64,000 bases of DNA from Dactylosporangium roseum (GTDB lineage: Bacteria > Actinomycetota > Actinomycetes > Mycobacteriales > Micromonosporaceae). The stretch covers positions 1,169,001 to 1,233,000 of the forward strand of contig NZ_CP073721.1 of the NCBI RefSeq assembly GCF_025264685.1, given 5' to 3'. Below, piece after piece: positions 39,204 through 48,100 of the stretch; position 1 is the stretch's first letter, and each line of letters starts with the position of its first letter. Below the pieces are notes generated by a model. It had not been told where the DNA came from. It did no database searches and saw nothing but the letters and a program-made list of their open reading frames with translations. The position numbers were made by a program, and so were the translations under genes.

Positions 39204-40349
39204 CTACGGCAGCCCGTACAAGGCGAACGATGACCCGGCGACAAAGTTACCCGAACCGGTTAGCAGCGTGAGCGAGTTGACCGCTGCGGTGTTGCGCCAC
39301 CGGCCGGACCAGTGCTTGCTCTCAAAGCTCCCGCTGGCCGTGCCCAGGATCAGACCGTGGCTCACAGTCACCATTTTGTGCAGCAGTGTGCCTCGATACC
39401 ACGGGATGTTGATCACGTGGACGGAGCCGGACCCCGCCGGGGTGGATGCCCCGGCGGTCTCGCCGACCAGCAGCCCTGACCCGGCGATGTTCTCGAACGC
39501 CGCGACGATCGCTGACTTGCCCGTGATCTGCTGCGAATCGTAGGAGGCGGTCGTGTCCCCGTTGATCCTCAGGATCGTTTCGACAAAGGCCAATGGCGCG
39601 TCTCCGCGGGCCGCCACCCATAGCTGCAACTGCCGGTATGTGGTGGAGATCGACGAGAATGTCACGGAGGCCGCGGCGGCGCCGAGGATGTTCTCTGCGA
39701 TCTTCGCGGGGCGGAACTCCAAATACCCCGACCCGTCGGAGACCTCCAAGCTCTTGCGGTCCTGCCGCCACACCGCCAGGCCGTCGTAGGCGTCGACCGC
39801 GTCCCGCTCGGCCTGGTCCCGCACCGGCAGGATCCCGCCCGACGCTACGGTCCATCGCCGCCGGTCGGTGACCGCTACGGGACCGGTCGTGGGGACGAGT
39901 AGATCCCCGAGGAGCAGCGACCGTGGCGGCAGGGTCGGCGCCGCGGGCGTGCTGCTCGGCGTGCCAGCAAGGTACTCGATGTCAGCCTTTCGCTGCCCGG
40001 ACGCGTCGACAGCGTGGTCGTACACGCGCGCGTAAACGCTGTCGATGCGGTTGAACGTGCCGTCCGCTGGGGGGATCGTGCGGGTCTCGGTCGCGGACGA
40101 GGCGATCAGGTAGGCGGCCTGTGTCGTCGTCACCGCGGCGTCGACGACACAGGCGCCGGTCTGGATCGTGGCGGTCGACCCGGACGCGGTGACCCGCAGC
40201 CCTGTCCCGCCCGGCCGCACGCCGGAGCGGGCGCCGAGGTTCGTCGCGCCGGGGGCGAGCAGCGCCGAAAGAACCTGCCGCACCCGCAGCGCCGAATACT
40301 CGACGGTCCCGTCGCCGGGGTCGTCGATCATCCATGCGGTGACTACCAC
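39204..40349 (-). CDS. Minor tail or receptor-binding protein (381 aa)
   Basis: GTG 40347-40349 follows GAGGAG. The first half is typical of tail proteins with an upper-fibre motif (LRVRQVLSALLAPGATNLGA, IDSVYARVYDHAVDASGQRK, RSLLLGDLLVPTT). The C-terminal half is beta-rich (LILGTASGSFESKHWSGRWR) like a receptor-binding domain. Host receptor is unknown. Confidence 0.65.
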   Translation of the reverse strand: MVVTAWMIDDPGDGTVEYSALRVRQVLSALLAPGATNLGARSGVRPGGTGLRVTASGSTATIQTGACVVDAAVTTTQAAYLIASSATETRTIPPADGTFNRIDSVYARVYDHAVDASGQRKADIEYLAGTPSSTPAAPTLPPRSLLLGDLLVPTTGPVAVTDRRRWTVASGGILPVRDQAERDAVDAYDGLAVWRQDRKSLEVSDGSGYLEFRPAKIAENILGAAAASVTFSSISTTYRQLQLWVAARGDAPLAFVETILRINGDTTASYDSQQITGKSAIVAAFENIAGSGLLVGETAGASTPAGSGSVHVINIPWYRGTLLHKMVTVSHGLILGTASGSFESKHWSGRWRNTAAVNSLTLLTGSGNFVAGSSFALYGLP

Positions 40350-40359
40350 CGTCGTCTCC

Positions 40360-41841
40360 TCACATCCACGCCGACCGCCACGAGCACGTCAACACGGCTG
40401 ACGTGTAGTTCGCGGCGGTGAAACCGATCTCGGTGATACCGGGGTCCAGATCGAACCAGTCGCGGGCAGTCATCACCCCGTTCCTGGACGCCTGCCCGTT
40501 GATCAAGCTCGTCTTGAGGTCGACGTCCACGTCCAGCCACTGGCCAGCCGACAGGGTCAGGTCCCATCCGAGGGATCGCTGTGAGGCGATGTGCACGATC
40601 CGCGGCCCGACCACCGGGCCGTCGATCCGGAACGCCGGCCTCGTCGGGAAGTCCCCGGCGTTGTTCGCGCTGATCACACCGGAGGCCACCGTGGCAACCG
40701 ACCGGAGAGGCGCCCGCACCGGCGCCCGCAAACCGCCCGACGACAATGGCAGGCCCGTCGATACCGCCGACGGCGACGCCGCGTACTTGCGCGGGTCCGG
40801 GGCCTCGACCTGTACCGACCACTCCACATCGCGGGTCGAGATCCACGTGGGGATCACGTCGTCCTGCCGGCGCACCATGCAGGTCCGCGCCAGCCCCGCC
40901 TCGGTGATCGTCAACGGTGACAGGGTCAGCGGGATCGCCCGGTAGAGCCGGGACAGGGCATCCACGGCCGCGGCCGCGGACGGCGCCATCAACGTTCCCT
41001 TGATCACCATGATCCGCGGGACCAGGTATGCGTCCCCGCCCCAGCCGCCGTGATCCCCCGACCGCTGCGCCACGTCCAGCGTCGAGCCGGGCGACCCCCA
41101 GCCCTGCACGTCTTCGCAGATCCACAACACCCCGGCCTCGTCCGGGGTCACGCTGCACAGGATGTCGCCGATCTGCACCAGCGGCATCGCCTCGTCCCCG
41201 CCGATCGGGGCCGGCACGTTGAGCACCTGGTCGATGGCGCTGTTCACTGCGGCGATGTAGGCCGCGAACGCGGCGGTCCGCTGCCCGGACTCCCGCATCA
41301 CCCGGGACGTGTCGCCGCCGGGGAAGAACGCCTCCCGCTGCGCGGTCGACAACTCCAACTGCACGCCCGCACCCCTACGGGACAGGTTGGCGATGTTGCG
41401 GGCCTGCTGGCCCTGGATCTCGGGCCGGTCGTCGGCGGCAAGGGTGGCCGTGAACCCGGCGCGGGTCAGGGCGGCCCGGATCGCGTCACGCAGTTCAGTG
41501 TCGAGACCGCCGACCCATGTCTGCGCGGTGCCGCCGGACGCCCCGTGCCACGACACGACCCGTTCCACCGAACCGACCAGTTGCAACGCGAGCGGCTCGT
41601 CGAACTGGGTCGACGTGATGTGCAGCACGGAGTTGCCGGACGGTTTGAGGCCCTCGAAGGTGTAATAGCCGTGCCGGTCGTCGCCGGAGGCGGCGTCCGC
41701 GGCCTCCGTCGTGCCGACCTCGATCCCGCCGCCGTGGATTGAGATGTGCGCCAGTTGCGAGCGGCCGTAGCGGCGTGCAATGCGGTAGTCGACGCCCGCC
41801 ACCTCGACGCCCGCCAATTCGGCGTAGTTGGCGTAAACCAT
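40360..41841 (-). CDS. Poly-gamma-glutamate hydrolase-like domain fused to Dit-type tail protein (493 aa)
   Basis: Residues 1-208 carry the poly-gamma-glutamate hydrolase signature around HISIHGGGIEVGTTEAA (36-44 core) with later H/E positions (VERVVSWHGASGG, GVQLELSTAQREAFF). Residues 219-493 read as a distal-tail (Dit/Sipho_tail) protein. No stop separates them, so the product is a fusion. An in-frame ATG (MPLVQIGDIL) near residue 219 could also give the Dit part alone. ATG 41839-41841 overlaps the tape-measure stop. A capsule- or polymer-degrading tail tip is the implied role. Confidence 0.7.
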   Translation of the reverse strand: MVYANYAELAGVEVAGVDYRIARRYGRSQLAHISIHGGGIEVGTTEAADAASGDDRHGYYTFEGLKPSGNSVLHITSTQFDEPLALQLVGSVERVVSWHGASGGTAQTWVGGLDTELRDAIRAALTRAGFTATLAADDRPEIQGQQARNIANLSRRGAGVQLELSTAQREAFFPGGDTSRVMRESGQRTAAFAAYIAAVNSAIDQVLNVPAPIGGDEAMPLVQIGDILCSVTPDEAGVLWICEDVQGWGSPGSTLDVAQRSGDHGGWGGDAYLVPRIMVIKGTLMAPSAAAAVDALSRLYRAIPLTLSPLTITEAGLARTCMVRRQDDVIPTWISTRDVEWSVQVEAPDPRKYAASPSAVSTGLPLSSGGLRAPVRAPLRSVATVASGVISANNAGDFPTRPAFRIDGPVVGPRIVHIASQRSLGWDLTLSAGQWLDVDVDLKTSLINGQASRNGVMTARDWFDLDPGITEIGFTAANYTSAVLTCSWRSAWM

Positions 41842-44800
41842 CAGCGCACCCCCAGGGCAGCGAACCGGCGGGCGGACATCATCGCCAGGGCCCGCTCGTC
41901 GATCTGGGCCGCCGGGTAAAAGTTCTGTACCACGGGCCGCGCCGTCGCCGCCTGTTCCATGTCGCCCATCTGCCGGCTCGTCAGGACCTGCTCGGGGCGG
42001 CCGGTGCCGTTGTAGGCGATGCTGAGGCCCTGCGGCAGCCGACCACCGGAGTCGTAGACCCCGAACGGGACCGACGCTCCGACGAGGCCGCCGGTTCGCA
42101 TCGCGATGTGGATGTGGTTGCGGTGCTCCTCCATCAACCGATTGTTGAAGGAGCCCTTGTCCCGGCCGCGGGTGTATGCGTAGTCGCGGGTGTTCGTCCG
42201 GTGGATCAGTTCCAGCGGTCGTTGCCGGGCAAGGAACGACGCGAGCGCGTCCTGGTTGTAGCCCATCCAGTCGACCGCCCGGCCGCTGTTGCCGGTCAGG
42301 AAGATTTCCTCGCCCTGTCGGGCCGTCCACGTGCCCAACGTTGTGGTCGGGCACCACACGTCCGCGATCCGTTTGTCGACGACGCGAAGGTGCCGGCTTT
42401 TGACGACCGGGGTACGGAACCCAATGCACTCCAGTGGCCGGGTTCCGAACCGGTCCTTGTCGAACATGGTCTTGACCCGCGTGTCGGGCCGGTACCCCTC
42501 CAGGTAGGCGGCCACTTTGATCGCCTCGGCGACCGGCCCAGACACCTGGAACGCGGCGTAACCGAGCCGCTCGTCGCTGGTGCGCGGGTCGCGTGTGCCG
42601 TCCGCGGCCAGGAAGCCCCGGACGAACGCCCGTCGCTGCGACACGGACAGGCTGTACACGAAGTCCAGCGCCTCGGCCTTGGATGCCTTGGACCGGGCCG
42701 ACAGATCCTGCCAGCACTCCCAGGTCAGGGCGAACCGGAAAACCTCGTACTTCTGGTGACCCTCGGCCGGACGCCGGTACACGCGGTGCGGGAATCCCGC
42801 CATGAACGTACGCAGATACCGCACCTGCGCCGGCTTTGACTGGACGATCGTCGGCCCGTAGGGCTCCATGTAGCCGTCCGCGAAGATCCAGCCGATCAAC
42901 TCGGCCTCATCGTCCGTGATAGGCAGCCGGCTGCCGAGATCCGCCGGCTTCGCCAGATGGACCCGCGTCGACTGCTTGAAGTCGCGGGTCGCGACCAACT
43001 GCTCCTCGTATCGCTCGCGGCGCGGAGTGAGCACCCCGTGTACGTCGGCGCGGTGTTTTGTCATGCCGCGCCCTGTGGCAAACTCCCGCCCGCACTCGGT
43101 ACAGACCGTCTCGGTTTGTACCGTCACCTGCTGATCAGCAAGCCACTTGTGGTCTGGCGTCACCTCGGCCGTGAACCACGAGTTCTGGAGCCTCCAGACC
43201 TCGGCGTCCTCGTAATGGTGCAGGGCGACGATGAGGGTCCACTCGTTTTTGCCGGTCTGCGGGTTGTAACCGACGGTCTCATCCTTTCCCACGACGACGT
43301 CGTCGTAGGTGAGCCAGCCCCGCCGGGTCAAGATTCGGGTGTCCATCGGTACGCAACCGTGCCAAAGCGGATCTCCCGGCCGGTACGCATTCCCAAACTT
43401 GCCGGAAAGCGGCCCAGTGCCCTGGATCATCCGGACGACCGCGCGCCACACGCCGCTGTCGCCGCGCTGCGCGGCGGGGCTCGACGGCCACGTCGAGGTC
43501 GAGAACACGTACCTGACCGCGGCCGCGACCTCGGCACGGCTCGGGATTCTGGTCTGCTCCACACCAACGGGATACGGGTAGTGCTCGGCAAGGATCTGCT
43601 GAACCAGGCCGCCGTCCGCGTAGCCACGGACAGCCTGCCGTGGGATGGCGCGGCGCCGGATCGCCTCCATGAAGCCCTGACCGTAGTAGTCGACCGACGC
43701 GGTGGGCTGCACGAATTCCCCGTTGGACAGCCAGAACGGCGCACCGGTGCCGCGTTCCATCGCGGGCACGTCATCGGAAGTGCCGGTGCCGGGCCCAACA
43801 ACCGGACCGCCGGTGTGCAGGTGGCCGCCGCGTGACTGGCCCTTGCCGCCGGGCGACGTGATCTGTGGCGAGACCTTGTCGCGGGCCTCGGCGAGGGTGA
43901 TGCCGGTCCGCAGCGCCAACTGGTAGGCGAGCAGTTCGTCGAGCTGGCTCCTCGTCGCGTCCAGGCCGCGGATCGCGACATCGGTAGTCGCGGACGGGGG
44001 CACCTTGCCGTAGATGTCGATGAGGTGCTGCACAGCGCCGGCGTTGACGCCGTGCTGGGTGGCGTTCTTCTTGAGTGCCGCAACCTCCTCGTCGTGCTTC
44101 CTCGTCGCCTCCTCGATCGACATGCCGTTTGCAACGTTCGCCCTGAATGTGGCATTGATCGCGCTGAGTTGATCCTTGAGGGACTCCCGTAGCCGCAGGC
44201 CGGCATCGGTGTTGACGTCGAGCTGCTTCGCGCCCTTCGCGGTAATCGCAGCCCGATCGTCGAGGACCTTGTTGGTGTTCTGGACCGCGCGGGCCTGGTC
44301 GACAGCGGCCTGATCGGCATCACGGGCAGCGCCGAACAGGGCGTCCTCGGCGTCCTTCAACGCCTTGGCCTTATCCGCAGCGGTCGACGTCGAATCCGAC
44401 AAGATCTTGTACGAGTCGGCGAGGGCCTTGACCGTCGGGTTGGCCTTACCGAACGCCTCCGACGTCATGTCGGTCGCGTCACCGGCCCGCTCGGCGGCGC
44501 CGGCGTAGGCGTCGGCGTAGAGCTTCGCGTCGTCATACGACTTCTGCAGCGACTTGACCAGTTCACGGGACCGTTCCGCGCGCTCCCGGAGTTCGGTGTT
44601 GCTGCCGAAACCCAGGTCGTCCTGGAACGCCTTGCGGTAGGCGGCAGCGTCCGCTTCGGCGCGTTCCCGGGCGGCGGCGAGGACCCGCCCCTGCAGTGCC
44701 AGGTTGCTCTGGTAGGACCGCCCGAGGTCCTCGACGGTGAGGCCCTGGTCGCGGAGGATCTCGGTCAGGTCCCGCAGTTGCGGGTTCTGCCGCACCATCT

Positions 44801-44921
44801 GCGCTATCGACTCGGCCGAGACCTGACCGGTTCGCTTGTACTCGTCGCCGATGTCCCCCAATGACCTGGCGTTGGCGTCGATGCGGGCCTGCACCTGCTC
44901 ATACGACGTGATCAGGCTCAT
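41841..44921 (-). CDS. Tape measure protein, C-terminal part, with intein (1026 aa)
   Basis: Helical tape-measure segments (residues 1-400; LRDLTEILRDQGLTVEDLGR, DKAKALKDAEDALFGAARDA) precede an M15-like peptidase region. Its HxxxxxxD zinc motif would read H-GSGRAV-D after splicing; an intein (523-878) interrupts it between G and S. A later RNHIHIAMRTGG supplies the C-terminal His. The start ATG 44919-44921 exists only because of the 19-bp duplication there. Without the duplication, both parts form one protein of about 1803 codons before splicing. It spans the tail and probably assists DNA entry. Confidence 0.85.
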   Translation of the reverse strand: MSLITSYEQVQARIDANARSLGDIGDEYKRTGQVSAESIAQMVRQNPQLRDLTEILRDQGLTVEDLGRSYQSNLALQGRVLAAARERAEADAAAYRKAFQDDLGFGSNTELRERAERSRELVKSLQKSYDDAKLYADAYAGAAERAGDATDMTSEAFGKANPTVKALADSYKILSDSTSTAADKAKALKDAEDALFGAARDADQAAVDQARAVQNTNKVLDDRAAITAKGAKQLDVNTDAGLRLRESLKDQLSAINATFRANVANGMSIEEATRKHDEEVAALKKNATQHGVNAGAVQHLIDIYGKVPPSATTDVAIRGLDATRSQLDELLAYQLALRTGITLAEARDKVSPQITSPGGKGQSRGGHLHTGGPVVGPGTGTSDDVPAMERGTGAPFWLSNGEFVQPTASVDYYGQGFMEAIRRRAIPRQAVRGYADGGLVQQILAEHYPYPVGVEQTRIPSRAEVAAAVRYVFSTSTWPSSPAAQRGDSGVWRAVVRMIQGTGPLSGKFGNAYRPGDPLWHGCVPMDTRILTRRGWLTYDDVVVGKDETVGYNPQTGKNEWTLIVALHHYEDAEVWRLQNSWFTAEVTPDHKWLADQQVTVQTETVCTECGREFATGRGMTKHRADVHGVLTPRRERYEEQLVATRDFKQSTRVHLAKPADLGSRLPITDDEAELIGWIFADGYMEPYGPTIVQSKPAQVRYLRTFMAGFPHRVYRRPAEGHQKYEVFRFALTWECWQDLSARSKASKAEALDFVYSLSVSQRRAFVRGFLAADGTRDPRTSDERLGYAAFQVSGPVAEAIKVAAYLEGYRPDTRVKTMFDKDRFGTRPLECIGFRTPVVKSRHLRVVDKRIADVWCPTTTLGTWTARQGEEIFLTGNSGRAVDWMGYNQDALASFLARQRPLELIHRTNTRDYAYTRGRDKGSFNNRLMEEHRNHIHIAMRTGGLVGASVPFGVYDSGGRLPQGLSIAYNGTGRPEQVLTSRQMGDMEQAATARPVVQNFYPAAQIDERALAMMSARRFAALGVR
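42288..43355 (-). other. Intein in the tape measure peptidase motif, LAGLIDADG type (356 aa)
   Basis: The intein begins with C523 (CVPMDTRILTRRGW) and ends with N878 (FLTGN), followed by S879. Gly replaces the usual penultimate His. Two LAGLIDADG-type motifs (LIGWIFADGYMEP and VRGFLAADGTRD) are present, and a C2H2-like insert CTECGREFATGRGMTKHRAD. Block B has TPDHKW and block F VWCPTT, so W, C and T are present as in class 3, although Cys1 remains. The insertion splits HG and SGRAVD. Confidence 0.8.
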
Positions 44922-44935
44922 ACGACGTGATCAGG
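44898..44935 (-). repeat. Perfect 19-bp tandem duplication splitting the tape measure gene
   Basis: CTCATACGACGTGATCAGG occurs at 44898-44916 and 44917-44935 without gap. Nineteen is not a multiple of three, so it shifts the frame. LITSYE appears at the end of the first part and the start of the second, showing the same coding unit was copied. Confidence 0.95.
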
Positions 44936-47271
44936 TAGCCGATCGCGGTGATTCCGAGGCCGATCGCGATGCCCCACGGTCCGCCGAGGAACGCCGAGGT
45001 TGCCGAGAGTCCTCGCTGAAAGCCGGTGGTGGCCTTGCCCGCCTCGTCGGCGACAGTCTTGTACCGCACCATCCCGGCTGCGCCGGTGAGCATGTCGGAG
45101 TTGAGGAGGCGTTGCGCTCCGCCGGTCACGAGCGTGACCGTCTTGTATGCGGTGAGCGCGGCAACGAGCGAGGTGATCACCGACACGGGGATGGCGTTGA
45201 TGACCTGGCCGAGGATACGCAGCTCGGTGACGACGACCGACCCGACCGGGGCGTACGCCTGCACGATCCGCAGGCCGGCACTCGCGAGTTCGCCGATCGT
45301 GGCGAGGACGCGGGGGCCTTCGGTTTCCGCGTACCGGACGAAGTTTTGGAAGCCCTGATTCGTCTCCAGGCTCCGGGACCAGTCGCGGAACCGCTCCGAA
45401 AGGTCGACGAGACCGCCGCCGACCTGCCGTTCGACGGGCGTGAACTCCAGTAGGACGCGGGCGAACCCCTCGGAGACGTTGATCGACGTCTCGTACATCT
45501 TGTCCAGGGTCGGGGTGGCCTCACCCGCGAGGTAGCCGAAGAATTGGCGCCAGAACGGGTTCGTGAAGGTCCGCGCCGCGCGAACCTCGAGGTCGCCGAT
45601 GGTGCCGGCGACGTCGCCCACAAACGCGTCGAGGTCACCGAAGTAGGGCAGCAGGGTTTCGATCGACTGCTGCGCGCCGGGCAGGATGCCATCGGCGGCG
45701 GTCTCCTGCAATTCGTCGAGACGTGGCTTCAGCCCGAACAGGACCCGCGCGAACGCCTGCGCCGAGACGGGCAGCGCCCGCATTGACTCGTCGAGCTTGT
45801 CGACGGCCGCGCCGCCGGTCGCCGCCGCGGCGACCGTGGCAGCGCCCGCCGCCCGCTGCGCGTTGATGACCGCCTGCTGTGCCTGCGCGATGGCAAACGC
45901 CGACTGGCGGGCTTGCGCCGCCGCCTGCTGCCGGGCTTCCGTGACGCCGCGCTCGGCGGCGGCGACCCGCTCCTGCGCCTTGACGATCGCGTCCTGCGCG
46001 GCGACGACCCGCTCGGACCTATCGACACCGGTCTGGGCGTTGCGGTGCTGCTCGGCGGCCAGCCGCTCCCCGGCGACCCGCAGTTCCTCCTGCCGGAGCA
46101 GCGCCTCGTCGAGCGCGTCCTTCGTCCGTTCGCCGCCGCCACCCGCGGCGGCCTCGGTAGCGGCCTCGACCTCGGCGGCGGCCCGCCGCTGGTCGATCGC
46201 GTTCTGCCGCAGCCGGAACGCGACGTCCTGCTGGGAGCGCCGCTCCTCCTCGCGGGCGTCGTTGAGCGACTGCTGGGCGCGCAGCACTTCCCGCTGCGCC
46301 TGCCCGACCTGCCGTTCGGCGTCAGCGATCTGCTGCAGGCTGCGGCGTTGGGCGTCGGCGGCGTTCGCCCTGGTGTTCGCGAGGCTCGCCTCGGCGGATC
46401 GGACCTGGTCAGCGGAGGAGGCGATCGACCGCTGCTGCTGGGCGAGGGTGCCGCCGGTTTTCGCCGACTCCTGCTGGGCGGTGGAGAGGGCCTTGACGGC
46501 GGCACCGACCCCGCGGAACGCGAGTGCGATCACGCCGACAGCCGGTGCGGCGGACAGGGCGGCCGAGCCGAGGGCGAGAACACCGGCTGCGGCGGCGGCA
46601 GCGGCGGGCACGATCGCCGGGCCGAGAGCGAGCCCGGCACTGACCAGCGCCTGCATGTGCCCCATCGCCGTGGGGGCGTTGGTGTCGACGTCGACGGTGG
46701 CGTTGGCGCGGCGCCCGTCGAGGCGGGCGATCTCCCGGTCGACGGCGGCGAGTTCGATCGCGGCGTTGGCGGTGTCGACACGGACCTGCGCCGACGGCGA
46801 CGACCCGGCGAGCCGGTCGAGTTCGGTCTTGAGCCGGCGGACTTCCTCAAGCGCTTCGGTGGCGCCGATGTCGACGCCGATGCGCTTGCTGGCCAGCGAC
46901 GCGAGTTTGCCGCGCAGGTCTTTGAGCCTCTGTTCGGCCTCGGTCGTCGCGACACCGATCTGCGGTGTCGGCAGTGACCGCAGCGCGGCCTCGATCCGGC
47001 GGCGCGCGGTGTCGGCGAACGTGCCGCCGAACTCTTGCCCGTAGCGGCCGCCCTGGGCGCGCAGGCCGGTGCCGCCGGCACCGAGCCCGTCGCGGACGCC
47101 CCGGGCGATCCGCGCCGCGATCGCCTTGCCGATCCGGTCGCCGAGGTCGTCGCCGGCTTTCGCGGCCCCGGCCTGGTTGTCGGCGACGAACTTGGCCCAG
47201 AATCCGCGAGAGTTGGGTTCGACCTTGACGTAGACGGAGCCTGCGGAGATCCCTTCGTCCTCAACGGCCAT
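44899..47271 (-). CDS. Tape measure protein, N-terminal part, ended by frameshift (790 aa)
   Basis: ATG 47269-47271 follows GGAGG. The protein opens with a compact domain (GSVYVKVEPNSRGFWAKFVA), has hydrophobic segments at about 215-250 (PAAAAAAAGVLALGSAALSA), a coiled coil at about 280-480 (AERQVGQAQREVLRAQQSLN) and further hydrophobic spans near its end (GPWGIAIGLGITAIGYLITS). It stops at YEPDHVV inside the 19-bp duplication; the natural continuation is QVQARID of the next gene. Split function cannot be excluded. Confidence 0.85.
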   Translation of the reverse strand: MAVEDEGISAGSVYVKVEPNSRGFWAKFVADNQAGAAKAGDDLGDRIGKAIAARIARGVRDGLGAGGTGLRAQGGRYGQEFGGTFADTARRRIEAALRSLPTPQIGVATTEAEQRLKDLRGKLASLASKRIGVDIGATEALEEVRRLKTELDRLAGSSPSAQVRVDTANAAIELAAVDREIARLDGRRANATVDVDTNAPTAMGHMQALVSAGLALGPAIVPAAAAAAAGVLALGSAALSAAPAVGVIALAFRGVGAAVKALSTAQQESAKTGGTLAQQQRSIASSADQVRSAEASLANTRANAADAQRRSLQQIADAERQVGQAQREVLRAQQSLNDAREEERRSQQDVAFRLRQNAIDQRRAAAEVEAATEAAAGGGGERTKDALDEALLRQEELRVAGERLAAEQHRNAQTGVDRSERVVAAQDAIVKAQERVAAAERGVTEARQQAAAQARQSAFAIAQAQQAVINAQRAAGAATVAAAATGGAAVDKLDESMRALPVSAQAFARVLFGLKPRLDELQETAADGILPGAQQSIETLLPYFGDLDAFVGDVAGTIGDLEVRAARTFTNPFWRQFFGYLAGEATPTLDKMYETSINVSEGFARVLLEFTPVERQVGGGLVDLSERFRDWSRSLETNQGFQNFVRYAETEGPRVLATIGELASAGLRIVQAYAPVGSVVVTELRILGQVINAIPVSVITSLVAALTAYKTVTLVTGGAQRLLNSDMLTGAAGMVRYKTVADEAGKATTGFQRGLSATSAFLGGPWGIAIGLGITAIGYLITSYEPDHVV

Positions 47272-47289
47272 CGACAGCCCCCTCCGCTG

Positions 47290-48092
47290 CTAGGTGGGTG
47301 GGTCGTCCAGGCTGTAGCCGTGCAGTTCGGCGTGCTCGCGGGCGATCTCCGCGATCTGCGCCTTGATGGCGGGATTCGACCGGCCACGACGGCGGCGGAC
47401 GATCCCGGGCCGGTGATACGGCTCGGGCGGCTTCTCGTAGGCGTGCAGCGCCCAGCCGACGACACCGAGCCGGTCGATGATGTCGGCGAGCAGCAGGTCG
47501 GTGTGTGACCAGCGGCCGTGACCCTGCGGCGGCTCCGACGCCAGCTCGGCCAGATCGTCGTCGCTGAGCGCGTTCCGGACGGCCGTCTTGTACAGCGACT
47601 CGCCCGGCAGCGCGTCGAGGAGCACGTCCAGGCGCCGCGCGGTGAGCCGGGACGCGCCGCCGCCCTTACGGAGCAGGTCTCGCAGGTCGACGCCCTTCAG
47701 GAACAGGTCGCCCTCGATCTGCCGGGTGTAGCGGGCTACTTGGTCGGCGAGGCGAGCCGCGACGCGAAAGGGAGACCGGTCACCTTCTCCAGGTCGGCCA
47801 TGAATGCGACGACCTGCCGGTTCGTCGGGTCGATCTTCGACCAGACCTTGGCAAAGTCGTCCTCGGCGAGGATCTTGCTCGCCCAAGTGGTGATCCGCCC
47901 CAACGCCAGGTCGTCGTCCGCCGAAGCCGGCCAGTCCAGGAAGTGCTTGACCTTCACGGCCGTGTCGGCGAGCGGCACGATCATCGTTTCATCGGCTGCA
48001 TCCGGTTCCGTGGCGACCTCGGCGCGCAGGGCGTCGAGGTCGCCACGGTCCGGCGTGTCGGCGGGTGTGGTGGTGTCGTCGGGGGTTGTCAT
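47290..48092 (-). CDS. Tail assembly chaperone, frameshift product (about 267 aa)
   Basis: The frame of the upstream chaperone continues by a -1 shift at CCCTTTC (47766-47772) into a second frame ending at 47290. That frame has no good start of its own (its first sensible residues are RVAARLADQVARYTRQIEGD). Two-protein output from a slip of this kind is conserved in siphophage tail chaperones. The tail part contains GRWSHTDLLLADIIDR, shared with the gene at 49,185. The fusion should coat the tape measure during tail assembly. Confidence 0.8.
47736..48092 (-). CDS. Tail assembly chaperone, short form (118 aa)
   Basis: ATG 48090-48092 follows GGAG. The acidic helical product (AVKVKHFLDWPASADDDLAL, TWASKILAEDDFAKVWSKID) lies between the major tail protein and the tape measure, the fixed place of this chaperone. 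It ends 30 bases past the slippery heptamer. Confidence 0.8.
   Translation of the reverse strand: MTTPDDTTTPADTPDRGDLDALRAEVATEPDAADETMIVPLADTAVKVKHFLDWPASADDDLALGRITTWASKILAEDDFAKVWSKIDPTNRQVVAFMADLEKVTGLPFASRLASPTK
47766..47772 (-). promoter_or_regulatory. -1 ribosomal slippery site CCCTTTC
   Basis: Read leftward, the zero frame is C-CCT-TTC, an XXXYYYZ heptamer. A -1 slip gives CCC then TTT and joins the chaperone to the downstream frame, 30 bases before the zero-frame stop. Confidence 0.7.
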
Positions 48093-48100
48093 GGGCACTC

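Noticed and set aside
45686..47044. Rightward frame opposite the tape measure coiled coil
   Set aside because: Ser/Ala/Arg composition reflects the complement of Ala/Glu-rich helices; no start context.
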